Source of the DNA: Actinocatenispora sera
GTDB taxonomy: Bacteria > Actinomycetota > Actinomycetes > Mycobacteriales > Micromonosporaceae
Direction: 5' to 3'
Assembly: GCF_018324685.1 (NCBI RefSeq)
Contig: NZ_AP023354.1
Location: 3,286,001-3,350,000 of the forward strand
Length of the DNA stretch: 64,000 nucleotides
This document shows positions 51,974 through 60,977 of this stretch, piece after piece. The notes beneath the pieces are model-generated. The model was not told the DNA's origin, did no database searches, and saw only the letters and a list, made by a program, of their open reading frames with translations. A program made the translations under genes and the position numbers. Each line of letters starts with the position of its first letter. The stretch's first letter is position 1.

Positions 51974-53938
51974 ATGTCCGACACCGCCACCCGGCGCCGC
52001 GGCCAGAGCGTCTTCGACCGCCTGGAGTCGCTGCTACCGAGGGTGCAGAAGCCGATCCAGTACGTCGGCGGCGAACTCGGCGCGGTCACCAAGCAGTGGG
52101 ACGACGCCGCGGTGCGGTGGGCCCTGATGTACCCCGACGCGTACGAGGTGGGCCAGCCCAACCAGGGCGTGCAGATCCTGTACGAGGTGCTCAACGAGCA
52201 GCCGGACGTGCTCGCCGAGCGCACCTACTCGGTGTGGCCCGACATGGAGGCGCTGCTGCGTGAGCACCGGGTGCCGCAGTTCACCGTGGACGCGCACCGG
52301 CCGGTCGGCGACTTCGACCTGTTCGGTGTCTCGTTCTCCACCGAGCTGGGCTACACCAACCTGCTCACCGCGCTGGACCTCGCCGGGATCCCGCTGCACG
52401 CCGCCGACCGCGACGACAGCCAGCCGATCGTGCTGGCCGGCGGGCACGCCGCGTTCAACCCGGAGCCGATCGCCGACTTCCTGGACGCCGCGGTGCTCGG
52501 CGACGGCGAGGAGGCGGTCCTGGAGATCACCGACATCGTCCGCGCCTTCAAGGCCGAGGGCAGCCCGGGCGGGCGGGACGAGCTGCTGCTGCGGCTGGCC
52601 CGCACCGAGTCGGTGTACGTGCCGCGCTTCTACGACGTGGAATACCTGCCCGACGGCCGGATCCAGCGCATCGTGCCGAACCGGCCGGACGTGCCGTTCC
52701 GGGTGCACAAGCGCACCACGATGGACCTCGACGCCTGGCCGTACCCGAAGAAGCCGCTGGTGCCGCTGGCCGAGACGGTGCACGAGCGGTACGCGGTGGA
52801 GATCTTCCGCGGCTGCACCCGCGGCTGCCGGTTCTGCCAGGCGGGCATGATCACCCGCCCGGTGCGGGAGCGCTCCATCACCACCATCGGCGACATGGTG
52901 GAGAACGGGCTGAAGGAGTCCGGCTTCAACGAGGTCGGGCTGCTGTCGCTGTCGAGCGCCGACCACTCGGAGATCGGTGCGGTCGCGCACGGGCTGGCCG
53001 ACCGGTACCAGGGCTCGAACGTCTCGCTGTCGCTGCCGTCCACCCGGGTCGACGCGTTCAACGTCGAGCTGGCCGAGGAGCTGGCCCGCAACGGCCGGCG
53101 TACCGGTCTGACGTTCGCGCCGGAGGGCGGCTCGGAACGCATCCGCAAGGTGATCAACAAGATGGTCACCGAGGACGACCTGATCCGCACCGTGGTCACC
53201 GCGTACTCCGGTGGCTGGCGGCAGGTGAAGCTCTACTTCATGTGCGGCCTGCCCACCGAGACCGACGAGGACGTGCTGCAGATCGCCGACCTCGCGCACC
53301 GGGTGATCACCACCGGCCGCGAGACCACCGGCAGCAAGGACATCCGCTGCACGGTGTCGATCGGCGGGTTCGTCCCGAAGGCGCACACCCCGTTCCAGTG
53401 GGCGGCGATGGCCGACCCGGAGACGATCGACCGGCGGCTCAAGGCGCTGCGCGACGCGATCAACAGCAACCGGTCGCTGGGCCGCGCCATCGGCTACCGG
53501 TACCACGACGGGCGGCCGAGCCACATCGAGGGGCTGCTGTCGCGCGGCGACCGCCGGGTCGGCCGGGTCATCGAGCACGTGTGGCGCGACGGCGGCCGGT
53601 TCGACGGCTGGTCCGAGCACTTCTCGTACGACCGGTGGGTGGCGGCGTGCGACGCCGAGCTGCCGGCGCTCGGCGTGTCGCTCGCCTGGTACACCACCCG
53701 CGAGCGGCAGCAGGCCGAGGTGCTGCCCTGGGACCACCTCGACTCCGGCCTCGACCCCGACTGGCTGTGGGCCGACTGGCAGGACGCGCTCAGCGAGGTC
53801 GAGCAGGACGACTGCCGCTGGACCCCGTGCTTCGACTGCGGGGTGTGCCCGTCACTAGATACGGAAATACAAATCGGCCCAACTGGCCGCAAGCTGCTCC
53901 CGCTCACCGTCTTGTTCTCCTCGACCGGGGAGTCATAA
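51974..53938 (+). CDS. Radical SAM protein, TIGR03960 family, with replaced 3' end
   Basis: A 654-residue B12-binding-like radical SAM protein. The N-terminal domain (YPDAYEVGQPNQGVQILYEVLNE, DLFGVSFSTELGYTNLL, PIVLAGGHAAFNPEP) is the cobalamin-type fold; the radical SAM cluster motif is CTRGCRFCQAG, followed by LSLSSADHSEI and GLTFAPEGGSERIRKVINK. It partners the TIGR03936 protein encoded downstream in most actinobacteria. The ending CFDCGVCPSLDTEIQIGPTGRKLLPLTV is the family C-terminus, but from about base 53851 the codons turn AT-rich (CTA, ATA, CAA, ACT): the 3' end comes from an integrated element. The reaction is unknown. Confidence 0.9.
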   Translation: MSDTATRRRGQSVFDRLESLLPRVQKPIQYVGGELGAVTKQWDDAAVRWALMYPDAYEVGQPNQGVQILYEVLNEQPDVLAERTYSVWPDMEALLREHRVPQFTVDAHRPVGDFDLFGVSFSTELGYTNLLTALDLAGIPLHAADRDDSQPIVLAGGHAAFNPEPIADFLDAAVLGDGEEAVLEITDIVRAFKAEGSPGGRDELLLRLARTESVYVPRFYDVEYLPDGRIQRIVPNRPDVPFRVHKRTTMDLDAWPYPKKPLVPLAETVHERYAVEIFRGCTRGCRFCQAGMITRPVRERSITTIGDMVENGLKESGFNEVGLLSLSSADHSEIGAVAHGLADRYQGSNVSLSLPSTRVDAFNVELAEELARNGRRTGLTFAPEGGSERIRKVINKMVTEDDLIRTVVTAYSGGWRQVKLYFMCGLPTETDEDVLQIADLAHRVITTGRETTGSKDIRCTVSIGGFVPKAHTPFQWAAMADPETIDRRLKALRDAINSNRSLGRAIGYRYHDGRPSHIEGLLSRGDRRVGRVIEHVWRDGGRFDGWSEHFSYDRWVAACDAELPALGVSLAWYTTRERQQAEVLPWDHLDSGLDPDWLWADWQDALSEVEQDDCRWTPCFDCGVCPSLDTEIQIGPTGRKLLPLTVLFSSTGES

Positions 53939-53953
53939 CGATAGAGGCAGGCA

Positions 53954-55396
53954 TCAGCTGGCGAAGGCATCCGGTTTGATGGCCAGGCGATCACTAACAC
54001 CGTCGGGGATCTTCAGCTCCAACTCAATTTTCGGGGCTCTCGTTCCTGGAATCTTGCTCCTCGTGATCTCGCATGTGACGCCGGCTCGGCGGAGATCGGC
54101 GGCCAAGGTATCTGCGCCCTCGGCTGCCCAGCGTTCTCCAAACGTCTTGCCATTGTGCACAAATGTCCATCTTCCCGAGCTGTCGGTCGGAGATACGTCA
54201 TCCATCTCAGGTGTCGAGTCTCCTGGCTCGAAGAACGTGACGCCGTTGCGGAAGGCGGGTTTGTCGGCTCGCTCGGTGTAATAGGCGTACTCGCGCACGA
54301 AGACGGGGAGGTCGCCGAGGGCCGACACCGATTCTTCGACCAGCCGCGCATATACTTCTTCGGGGTTCGGGGCCCCGAGGCCACCGCTGCGGCAGTTGCG
54401 GCACCTGAGATATCGATAGAGCTTGCCGTTGTGGAAAGTATTCTGGACCGTCATGTTTGTTCCGCAAGCTGCGCAGAGCAGGATGCCGAGAAATTTGGTA
54501 CAGCCGCCCGATTGGCGTGCTGGTTGATTCCGTGATCGCTTAGCCAGTGCATCCTGAAGGCTATCGAATTCGATCTCGGTGAAGATCGGCTCGGCAATCC
54601 TGATCGGCCTTCCCTCCATGTCGAGGACGAGCTTGGAGCGTCGGATGCCGCCTTGCTTGTCCTCCTCGACGCGAAATCCCATCAAACCAGGGTTCCGCAA
54701 TCGGCGCAGCAGAGTGCTGACGGTCAAGCCCGGACCGCACAGACCAGATCGGACTAGCACCGTCGCAACTCGCCGAGCTGATGCGCCGGCAAGTATCCTC
54801 TCTCGGCTCCAGCGCAGAACTCGACCCGCAGTAATGTCCTGAACGAGAACTGTATGCCCATCCAAGTCGGTGGCTGTTGTGTAGCCATAGGTGGGCTTCC
54901 CGACGAGCCAATCAGTTTGGTGCTTGGCATAATCCCAAAGGCTTGTGAGGCGCGTCGAAACATTCGCTGCCTCGATTTCTGCAACACCCGCAATAAGTCG
55001 CGCCATTTCCTTTCCGGCCGGCGTAGTCAGATCCAACTGTTCGTTTCTGGATAGCAGGTTCTTTCCATTTTTCAGACACCACGTGACCATAGTGGCGAGA
55101 TCATCGATCCGTCGCACCAGTCTGTCCAGGCTCCAGGTCATGAGAACGTCGAACTCGGGGACTCTGTTGTTAAGCCACTCTCCGAGCTCTTTTCGTCGCC
55201 ATGGAGGGATCTTTGTCGCGCTCGTGTCCAAGTCACTGGCGACGCCAACGACCCGAAATCCGCGATCGATGGCGAGCCTTCGAAGATCCAACTCTTGTCG
55301 CACCGGGGACGTCGAGCGCCCGCTGAGAACTGATAGTCGTAGTGAAAGCAGGGCGCGCGGGGCATCGACGGGAACCTGAGTCTCGCTCTCCTTCAA
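53954..55396 (-). CDS. Large serine recombinase (phage-type integrase)
   Basis: A 480-residue site-specific recombinase. The resolvase domain has the nucleophile in SLRLSVLSGRS (about S22), DVLMTWSLDRLVRR and TTPAGKEMARLIAGVAEIEA; the Recombinase domain includes GKPTYGYTT and LLRRLRNPGLMGFRV, and the zinc ribbon is CAACGTNM plus CRNCRSGG, followed by a coiled-coil-poor tail. Size is normal for integrases of actinophages and integrative elements. It lies convergent to the radical SAM gene, 15 bases from its stop, the usual place beside an attachment site. Its TTG start abuts the IS left end, so its promoter or true start may have been displaced. Confidence 0.9.
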   Translation of the reverse strand: MKESETQVPVDAPRALLSLRLSVLSGRSTSPVRQELDLRRLAIDRGFRVVGVASDLDTSATKIPPWRRKELGEWLNNRVPEFDVLMTWSLDRLVRRIDDLATMVTWCLKNGKNLLSRNEQLDLTTPAGKEMARLIAGVAEIEAANVSTRLTSLWDYAKHQTDWLVGKPTYGYTTATDLDGHTVLVQDITAGRVLRWSRERILAGASARRVATVLVRSGLCGPGLTVSTLLRRLRNPGLMGFRVEEDKQGGIRRSKLVLDMEGRPIRIAEPIFTEIEFDSLQDALAKRSRNQPARQSGGCTKFLGILLCAACGTNMTVQNTFHNGKLYRYLRCRNCRSGGLGAPNPEEVYARLVEESVSALGDLPVFVREYAYYTERADKPAFRNGVTFFEPGDSTPEMDDVSPTDSSGRWTFVHNGKTFGERWAAEGADTLAADLRRAGVTCEITRSKIPGTRAPKIELELKIPDGVSDRLAIKPDAFAS

Positions 55397-55490
55397 TGAG
55401 CCCTTTTCATCGTGGTGGGGATGTGTTGGGCCGCTGGGGATCGAGACGGGTTCGTGACCGAGAGGGGCGTGTCGCGGTCGGGGATGTAGC

Positions 55491-55546
55491 GAAGCCCTTG
55501 CTATGACGGCGATCGACCAAGATCTGCTGTCGTCAGCAAGGGCTTC
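55491..55546 (+). promoter_or_regulatory. Inverted repeat masking the transposase ribosome site
   Basis: GAAGCCCTTGCT (55491-55502) is the exact complement of AGCAAGGGCTTC (55535-55546), which holds the AAGGG ribosome site seven bases before the transposase ATG. Transcripts from outside the IS would fold and hide the site. Confidence 0.6.
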
Positions 55547-55549
55547 TTC

Positions 55550-56320
55550 ATGTTGTTTTACCGTGCCGCGCTGCCGTTGTCATCTCAGACCCTGACCTTC
55601 GTGTCTGGACTCATCCGCCGCCATCGTCGGCAACTCGGCTCGCGGTGGCGGGCGCTGGATGCGGGGCAACAGGCGCTGCTGGTGCTGGTGTATCTGCGCA
55701 AAGGTGAACCGTTCACGCAGGTCGGGGCGGGTTTCGAGGTGTCCACAGCCACCTGCTGGCGCTACGTCAACGAGACGGTGGAGCTGCTGGCCGACCGGGC
55801 ACCGAAGCTGCAGGCGGCGCTGAAGACCGCGAGGCGGGCCGGCATGGCCTACGTGATCATCGACGGAACCCTGGTCCCGATCGATCGGGTGGCCGCCGAC
55901 CGGCCGTTCTACTCCGGCAAGCACCGGATGCACGGGATGAACCTGCAGGTGATCTCGGCACCCGACGGGGCCATCCTGTGGGTGTCGGGTGCGTTGCCCG
56001 GCAGCGTGCACGACACCGCCGCCGCCCGCATCTGGAACATTCTCGCCGCGCTACGCCAGGCCGGGCTGATCGCCCTGGGCGACAAGGGCTATCACGGGAT
56101 CGGCGAGCCGGTGATCACTCCGTACAAGGGCAAGGGTAAACCCGAGTCTCAGAAAGCTGCCAACCGGGCGCACGCGAGGCTGCGTGGCCCCGGCGAACGC
56201 GCCAACGCCCAGCTCAAAACCTGGCGCATCCTGCGCAAGCTACGCTCCAGCCCCCACCGCGCCGGCCGACTCGCCAAAGCCATCCACGTCCTTCAAGACC
56301 ACGAACTCGCAGCAGGATGA
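55550..56320 (+). CDS. IS5-family transposase (DDE_Tnp_4 type), intact
   Basis: A 256-residue DDE transposase. A helix-turn-helix-like N-terminus (QVGAGFEVSTATCWRYVNETVELL) precedes the catalytic triad: Asp in VIIDGTLVPI, Asp in GSVHDTAAA, Glu in GPGERANAQLKTWRILR. It ends LAKAIHVLQDHELAAG. No frameshift, so it is probably functional. The DNA is moderately GC-rich (about 63%), different from the integrase DNA next to it, so it came separately. Start ATG has an AAGGG site that sits within a hairpin. Confidence 0.92.
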   Translation: MLFYRAALPLSSQTLTFVSGLIRRHRRQLGSRWRALDAGQQALLVLVYLRKGEPFTQVGAGFEVSTATCWRYVNETVELLADRAPKLQAALKTARRAGMAYVIIDGTLVPIDRVAADRPFYSGKHRMHGMNLQVISAPDGAILWVSGALPGSVHDTAAARIWNILAALRQAGLIALGDKGYHGIGEPVITPYKGKGKPESQKAANRAHARLRGPGERANAQLKTWRILRKLRSSPHRAGRLAKAIHVLQDHELAAG

Positions 56321-56481
56321 AAAAGGCTCACTGTGTGGACACATAAACTCCAGTGCTGTGGAGTGTCCCGTCGTTGTCGAGGGGCGCCTCCGTAGACTCA
56401 TGACGGTTAGCAGGGCTACTCGGTAGGAGCACGACGATCAGCAGGCAACGACCCAGGCCGGACACCCAGCAGGCGCCGACG

Positions 56482-57270
56482 GTGCAGAAGATCCGCATCC
56501 GGTACGCCAAGCGGGGCCGCCTCGCGTTCACCTCGCACCGCGACTTTGCCCGCGCACTGGAGCGGGCCATGCGTCGCGCGGCGGTACCGATCGCCTATTC
56601 GTCCGGGTTCAGCCCGCACCCGAAGATCTCGTACGCCTCCGCCGCGCCGACCGGCGTGGCGAGCGAGGCCGAGTACTTCGAGGTCGGCCTGCAGGCGCCG
56701 GTCGAGCCGGACTGGCTGCGCACCGCGCTGGACGCGGCGCTGCCGCCCGGCCTGGACATCCTGGAGGCGGTCGAGGCCCGCACGTCCGACTTCGCCGACC
56801 GGCTCACCGGTTCGCACTGGCAGATCCGACTGCCCGAGGTGACCGACTCGGCTGCCGAGGCGGCGGTGGCCGCGTTCCTCGCCGCGGACGAGGTCCTGGT
56901 CGAGCGGATGACCAAGTCCGGCCGCCGCACGATGGACGCGCGCTCGCCGGTGGTACGCATGGCGGTCACCGAGCGTGGCCCCGACGCGGGTGGTCAGCCT
57001 GGTGAGGTGGGCAACACCACGCCGGAGCCGGCCGCCGGGGGCGCGGCCGGTCCGTGTGCCATACTCGATCTAGTCGTACGGCACGTAACCCCGTCCGTAC
57101 GGCCCGATGACGTCCTGGCCGGCCTGCGCGTGGTGGCCGAGTTGGCGCCGCCGGTCCCACCGAAGGTGATCAGGTTGGCGCAGGGCACGCTCACCGGGCA
57201 CGGCGAGATCACCGATCCGCTCGTGGTCGTCGGTGCGGACAGGGCAGTCAGCGGAACCCCGTCGACCTGA
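56482..57270 (+). CDS. TIGR03936 (DUF2344) radical SAM-linked protein
   Basis: A 262-residue protein that in most actinobacteria is encoded right behind the TIGR03960 radical SAM protein and is thought to act with it on tRNA or another RNA; the activity is not established. RIRYAKRGRLAFTSHRDFARALERAMRRAAVPIAYSSGFSPHPKISYASAAPTGVASEAEYFEVGL is the family signature. The GTG is the only start after an in-frame stop at 56401; no good ribosome site is visible, which may be a result of the insertion upstream having removed the original translation coupling. Confidence 0.88.
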   Translation: MQKIRIRYAKRGRLAFTSHRDFARALERAMRRAAVPIAYSSGFSPHPKISYASAAPTGVASEAEYFEVGLQAPVEPDWLRTALDAALPPGLDILEAVEARTSDFADRLTGSHWQIRLPEVTDSAAEAAVAAFLAADEVLVERMTKSGRRTMDARSPVVRMAVTERGPDAGGQPGEVGNTTPEPAAGGAAGPCAILDLVVRHVTPSVRPDDVLAGLRVVAELAPPVPPKVIRLAQGTLTGHGEITDPLVVVGADRAVSGTPST

Positions 57271-57394
57271 CGGCCGGGCCGCACGGCCCGGGTAGGCAGA
57301 CTTCGGGTGGCTCGGCAGAGCCGCTCGACCTGTGGACCACCCCCGCGTGGCTGCGCTCTCGCGCCCGGGGGCGGTAGAACTGGAGAACGCCCGG

Positions 57395-60298
57395 ATGCTC
57401 GACAACGAGCCGACAGGCAGCACGGACGCAGTGCAGGACGCCGCGTCCGACGCCGACCGGCCCACCGCAGACAGCCCCGCCGCGCCGGCCGCGAGCCGGA
57501 CCCGCCGGCGGGCCACCCGATCCGCGGGGCCACCCAAGCCGCTGGAACCGGCGACGACCGGCGCGGCGGCCACCGAACCGCCCGCCCACGCCGACCCCGG
57601 CATCCCGTCCCGCGGCACCGACACCGCCGCCGGGCCCGCCGAGGCGGCGCCGGCGACGAAGCCGCGCGGTCGCCGCGCCACCCGGCCGGCGGCCGCCCCC
57701 GCGACCAGCGCGACCGACGAGGCCGTCGCGATCAGCGCGAGCGCCCGCGGCAGCGGTCCGGACGACGCGGGACGCGGCGACGACGCCGGCGAGCCGGCGC
57801 CGCGCCGGACCCGTACCCGGAAGAAGGCGGCGGCACCGGCTGCCGAGCCCGCACCGGCAGAGCCCGCACCGGCCGAGGCCGCAGCCGGCGCCGAGGAGGC
57901 GCCGGCGCCGCGCAAGCGGGCCAGCCGCCGCCGGGCGACCGCAGCCAGCGAGGCCGACACGTCGGCCGGGCCCGCGGCGACCGAAAAGCCGGCCGAGCCG
58001 GCCGGGGACTCGACGGCCGAACCGGCCGCGGAGCAGCCGGCCGAACCGGAGCGACCCACCACCCGCCGGCGCCGGCGGGTCGCGGCGCCGGTGCTGTTCG
58101 TGGCGCCCGACGCGGCGGTCCCGGCGACCACGCCGACGAACGCGCCGGAGGACCAGGCGGAGCCGGCGGCCGAGACCGCCGAACCGGCGCCGGAGCGGTC
58201 CCGCGGGCGCCGGAAGCAGCAGGCCGAGCCGGCCGAGCAGGCCGAGCCGGAGCAGGCCGAACCGGCCGCCGAGGCGGACGAGGACGGCCTGGACGACGGC
58301 GACGGGAAGCACCGTCGGCGTCGCGGCCGGCGCGGTCGCGGTCGCGGCAAGGGCGCGGCGGAGGAGGCCGAGGCCGCCGAGACCGAGTCCGGCGCGGCCG
58401 ACGAAGCCGGCGAGTCCGCCGAGGCCGATGCCGGTGAGGAGTCGGCCGAGGGTGGCCGCCGCCGGCGTCGCCGGCGTCGCCGGGGCGCCGCGGGTGACAC
58501 CGAGCCGTCCCCGGACGACCCGCCGAACACCGTGGTCAAGGTCCGCGAGCCGCGCAGGGCGGTGGACGAGGTACAGGGCGTGTCGGGCTCGACCCGGCTG
58601 GAGGCCAAGCGGCAGCGCCGGCGCGACGGCCGCGAGCAGCGCCGTACCCGGCCGCCGATCCTGTCCGAGTCGGAGTTCCTGGCCCGGCGCGAGGCGGTCG
58701 ACCGCAGCATGGTGGTGCGCCAGCTCGGCGACCGCACCCAGATCGCCGTGCTGGAAGACGGCGTGCTGGTCGAGCACTACGTGTCCCAGTCGACCAGCAA
58801 CACCATGATCGGCAACGTCTACCTCGGCAAGGTGCAGAACGTCCTGCCCAGCATGGAGGCGGCGTTCATCGACATCGGCCGGGGCCGCAACGCGGTGCTC
58901 TACGCCGGCGAGGTCAACTGGGACTCCGCCGGCCTGGAGGGCCGCACCCGCGCGATCGAGCGGGCGCTGAAGCCCGGCGACAGCGTGCTGGTGCAGGTCA
59001 CCAAGGATCCGATCGGGCACAAGGGTGCCCGGCTGACCAGCCACGTCACCCTGTCCGGCCGCCACCTGGTGTACGTGCCGGGCGGGCACGCGTCCGGGAT
59101 CAGCCGCAAGCTGCCGGACACCGAGCGCAAGCGGCTGCGGGACGCGCTGAAGCGGCTGGTGCCCGAGCACGCCGGCGTGATCGTCCGCACCGCCGCGGAG
59201 GGCGCCAGCGAGGACGAGCTGTCCCGCGACGTGACGCGGCTGCAGGCGCTGTGGGAGACGATCGAGAAGAAGTCGACGTCCGCCTCCGCACCGTCCCTGC
59301 TGTACGAGGAGCCGGACCTGGTGATCCGGGTCGTCCGCGACCTGTTCAACGAGGACTTCAAGGAGCTGGTGGTCGCCGGCTCGGACGCCTGGGAGATGGT
59401 GCACGAGTACGTCGAGCACGTCTCGCCGGACCTGGTCGAGCGGCTGAGCCAGCACACCGGCAGCAAGGACGTGTTCACCGAGCTGCGCATCGACGAGCAG
59501 CTGTTGAAGGCGCTCGACCGCAAGGTGTACCTGCCCAGCGGCGGATCGCTGGTCATCGACCGCACCGAGGCGATGACCGTGATCGATGTCAACACCGGCA
59601 AGTTCATCGGCTCCGGCGGCAACCTGGAAGAGACGGTCACCCGCAACAACCTGGAGGCGGCCGAGGAGATCGTTCGCCAGCTGCGGCTGCGGGACGTCGG
59701 CGGCATCATCGTCATCGACTTCATCGACATGGTGCTGGAGAGCAACCGGGAGCTGGTGTTGCGCCGGTTGACCGAGTGCCTCGGCCGGGACCGGACCAAG
59801 CACCAGGTCACCGAGATCACCTCGCTGGGGCTGGTGCAGATGACCCGCAAGCGGGTCGGCCAGCCGCTGATCGACGCGTTCAGCGAGACCTGCGAGCACT
59901 GCAAGGGCCGCGGCGTGATCATCCACCTGGAGCCGGCCAAGCACGCCGGCAAGGGTGGCGGGTCGGACTCGGCGAAGCAGCAGCCCGCCGACGAGGGCAA
60001 GCGGACCGGTGAGGGCAAGCGCCGCCGCAAGGACAAGTCCGACAAGGACAAGCTTGAGAGCGCCGACAAGAACAAGTCGGACACGGTGGCCGAGGAGTCC
60101 GTCGACCAGCAGGCCGGCGCGGACGCGACGGCGGAGCAGCCGGTCGCAGCCGACAGCGGCAGCGGGTCGGCCGCGGTCGAGGCGGCGGACGGGCCAGCCC
60201 CGGACGCCGGGCCGGCCGAGACCCCGAACCGGCGCAAGCGGGCAGGTACCCGGCGGCGCAAGGTGGCCGAGGCCGAACCGGTCACCGCGGACAGCTGA
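57395..60298 (+). CDS. rne: Ribonuclease E/G
   Basis: A 967-residue endoribonuclease central to mRNA decay and rRNA processing. The long N-terminal tail (about 440 residues, Ala/Glu/Pro/Arg-rich, with basic RRRRR blocks) is disordered. Then come the S1 domain (GNVYLGKVQNVLPSMEAAFIDIGRGRNAVLY), the 5' sensor, and the DNase I-like catalytic site with Asp in TVIDVNTGKF (D731) and IIVIDFIDM (D775), and the zinc-link CEHCKGRG (about residue 833). A Lys/Glu-rich tail follows. ATG chosen after GGAG; a GTG at 57332 is possible. First gene of the L21-L27-Obg run. Confidence 0.95.
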   Translation: MLDNEPTGSTDAVQDAASDADRPTADSPAAPAASRTRRRATRSAGPPKPLEPATTGAAATEPPAHADPGIPSRGTDTAAGPAEAAPATKPRGRRATRPAAAPATSATDEAVAISASARGSGPDDAGRGDDAGEPAPRRTRTRKKAAAPAAEPAPAEPAPAEAAAGAEEAPAPRKRASRRRATAASEADTSAGPAATEKPAEPAGDSTAEPAAEQPAEPERPTTRRRRRVAAPVLFVAPDAAVPATTPTNAPEDQAEPAAETAEPAPERSRGRRKQQAEPAEQAEPEQAEPAAEADEDGLDDGDGKHRRRRGRRGRGRGKGAAEEAEAAETESGAADEAGESAEADAGEESAEGGRRRRRRRRRGAAGDTEPSPDDPPNTVVKVREPRRAVDEVQGVSGSTRLEAKRQRRRDGREQRRTRPPILSESEFLARREAVDRSMVVRQLGDRTQIAVLEDGVLVEHYVSQSTSNTMIGNVYLGKVQNVLPSMEAAFIDIGRGRNAVLYAGEVNWDSAGLEGRTRAIERALKPGDSVLVQVTKDPIGHKGARLTSHVTLSGRHLVYVPGGHASGISRKLPDTERKRLRDALKRLVPEHAGVIVRTAAEGASEDELSRDVTRLQALWETIEKKSTSASAPSLLYEEPDLVIRVVRDLFNEDFKELVVAGSDAWEMVHEYVEHVSPDLVERLSQHTGSKDVFTELRIDEQLLKALDRKVYLPSGGSLVIDRTEAMTVIDVNTGKFIGSGGNLEETVTRNNLEAAEEIVRQLRLRDVGGIIVIDFIDMVLESNRELVLRRLTECLGRDRTKHQVTEITSLGLVQMTRKRVGQPLIDAFSETCEHCKGRGVIIHLEPAKHAGKGGGSDSAKQQPADEGKRTGEGKRRRKDKSDKDKLESADKNKSDTVAEESVDQQAGADATAEQPVAADSGSGSAAVEAADGPAPDAGPAETPNRRKRAGTRRRKVAEAEPVTADS

Positions 60299-60641
60299 GC
60301 GATCGGCGGGATCGGGACCGCGTTCCGTCTCCCGCCGACTCGTACCGGCGCCAGAGGAGACGGTGGGTTCCGGGCGGGGTGGCCGGTGTGGGCGGCGGGC
60401 ACCCGATGCCGTACCCTTACCGGCGGTGCCTCGTGCGCCAGGGTCTTGGCTGCCCCGAGCTCGCACCGAGGACGCTGGATCTCGCAGGTGGTGGCCGCGG
60501 TCGCGGCTCGCTTGTGGGCCGGACAGCGCGGCGCCGCCATGCGGCGCAGCACCACCACGCCACGCAGCAACACCACACTGCGGGAGCACCGAGCTTGCGG
60601 TGACACCGTGACACTGAACCACTGAAGGAGACCTGCGTCCG
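60299..60641 (+). promoter_or_regulatory. Promoter and long leader of the L21-L27 operon
   Basis: No gene in these 343 bases. TACCCT at 60412-60417 is the best -10 box, giving a leader of about 220 bases. It contains GCGCCGC (60531-60537) and GCGGCGC (60541-60547) around CAT, a 7-base hairpin, then a CAC-rich unstructured part and the GAAGGAGACC ribosome site of rplU. L20/L21-type leaders are often bound by ribosomal proteins, but no known motif is recognisable. Confidence 0.5.
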
Positions 60642-60968
60642 ATGTACGCGATCGTCAAGACCGGCGGCAAGCAGTACAAGGTCGCCGAGGGCGACGTGAT
60701 CGAGGTCGAGAAGCTCCAGGGTGAGCCCGGCGACACGGTGACGCTGCCCACGGTGCTGCTCGTCGACGGCGAGGGTGACGCCACCACGGTCACCACCGAC
60801 CCGGCCACGCTGGCCGAGGTCGAGGTCACCGGCGAGCTGGTCGCCCACACCAAGGGCCCCAAGATCAAGATCCACAAGTTCAAGAACAAGACCGGCTACC
60901 ACAAGCGCCAGGGTCACCGCCAGCCGCTGACCCAGGTGAAGGTGACCGGCATCGAGAGCGGGAAGTAG
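60642..60968 (+). CDS. rplU: Ribosomal protein L21
   Basis: A 108-residue large-subunit protein binding 23S rRNA near domain [32 protein letters not shown] is the L21 signature, with the typical [31 protein letters not shown] at the end. It stands nine bases before rpmA. ATG follows GAAGGAGACC. Confidence 0.98.
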   Translation: MYAIVKTGGKQYKVAEGDVIEVEKLQGEPGDTVTLPTVLLVDGEGDATTVTTDPATLAEVEVTGELVAHTKGPKIKIHKFKNKTGYHKRQGHRQPLTQVKVTGIESGK

Positions 60969-60977
60969 GGCGCCGAG

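Larger units (their letters stand above)
55397..56330. mobile_element. IS5-family insertion sequence
   Basis: A 934-base element. Terminal inverted repeats are TGAGCCCTTTTCATC (55397-55411) and, read inwards from the right, TGAGCCTTTTTCATC (56316-56330), matching at 14 of 15; similarity continues about 10 bases further in. One intact transposase gene is inside. The flanking three to four bases on each side do not match, so no target-site duplication is seen. The left end touches the integrase start codon. Confidence 0.85.
53851..56400. mobile_element. Remnant of a serine-integrase element in the radical SAM gene
   Basis: The DNA is clearly less GC-rich than its surroundings. It starts in the 3' end of the radical SAM gene, whose last codons it supplies, carries a large serine recombinase directly beside the junction and holds an IS5-type insertion sequence. 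No capsid, replication, transfer or excisionase gene is present, and no displaced copy of the original gene end (attR) is found near 56400, so most of the element is gone. Boundaries are approximate: the left is placed where codon use changes; the right is where GC-rich sequence before the TIGR03936 gene returns. Confidence 0.7.

Noticed and set aside
53851-56400. A prophage
   Set aside because: Only a recombinase and an IS transposase are present; no structural, lysis or replication genes.
56340-56415. Displaced original 3' end of the radical SAM gene (attR)
   Set aside because: GTGTCCCGTC and a GRLRRLMTV reading faintly recall the family end, but the match is too short and out of register to support.
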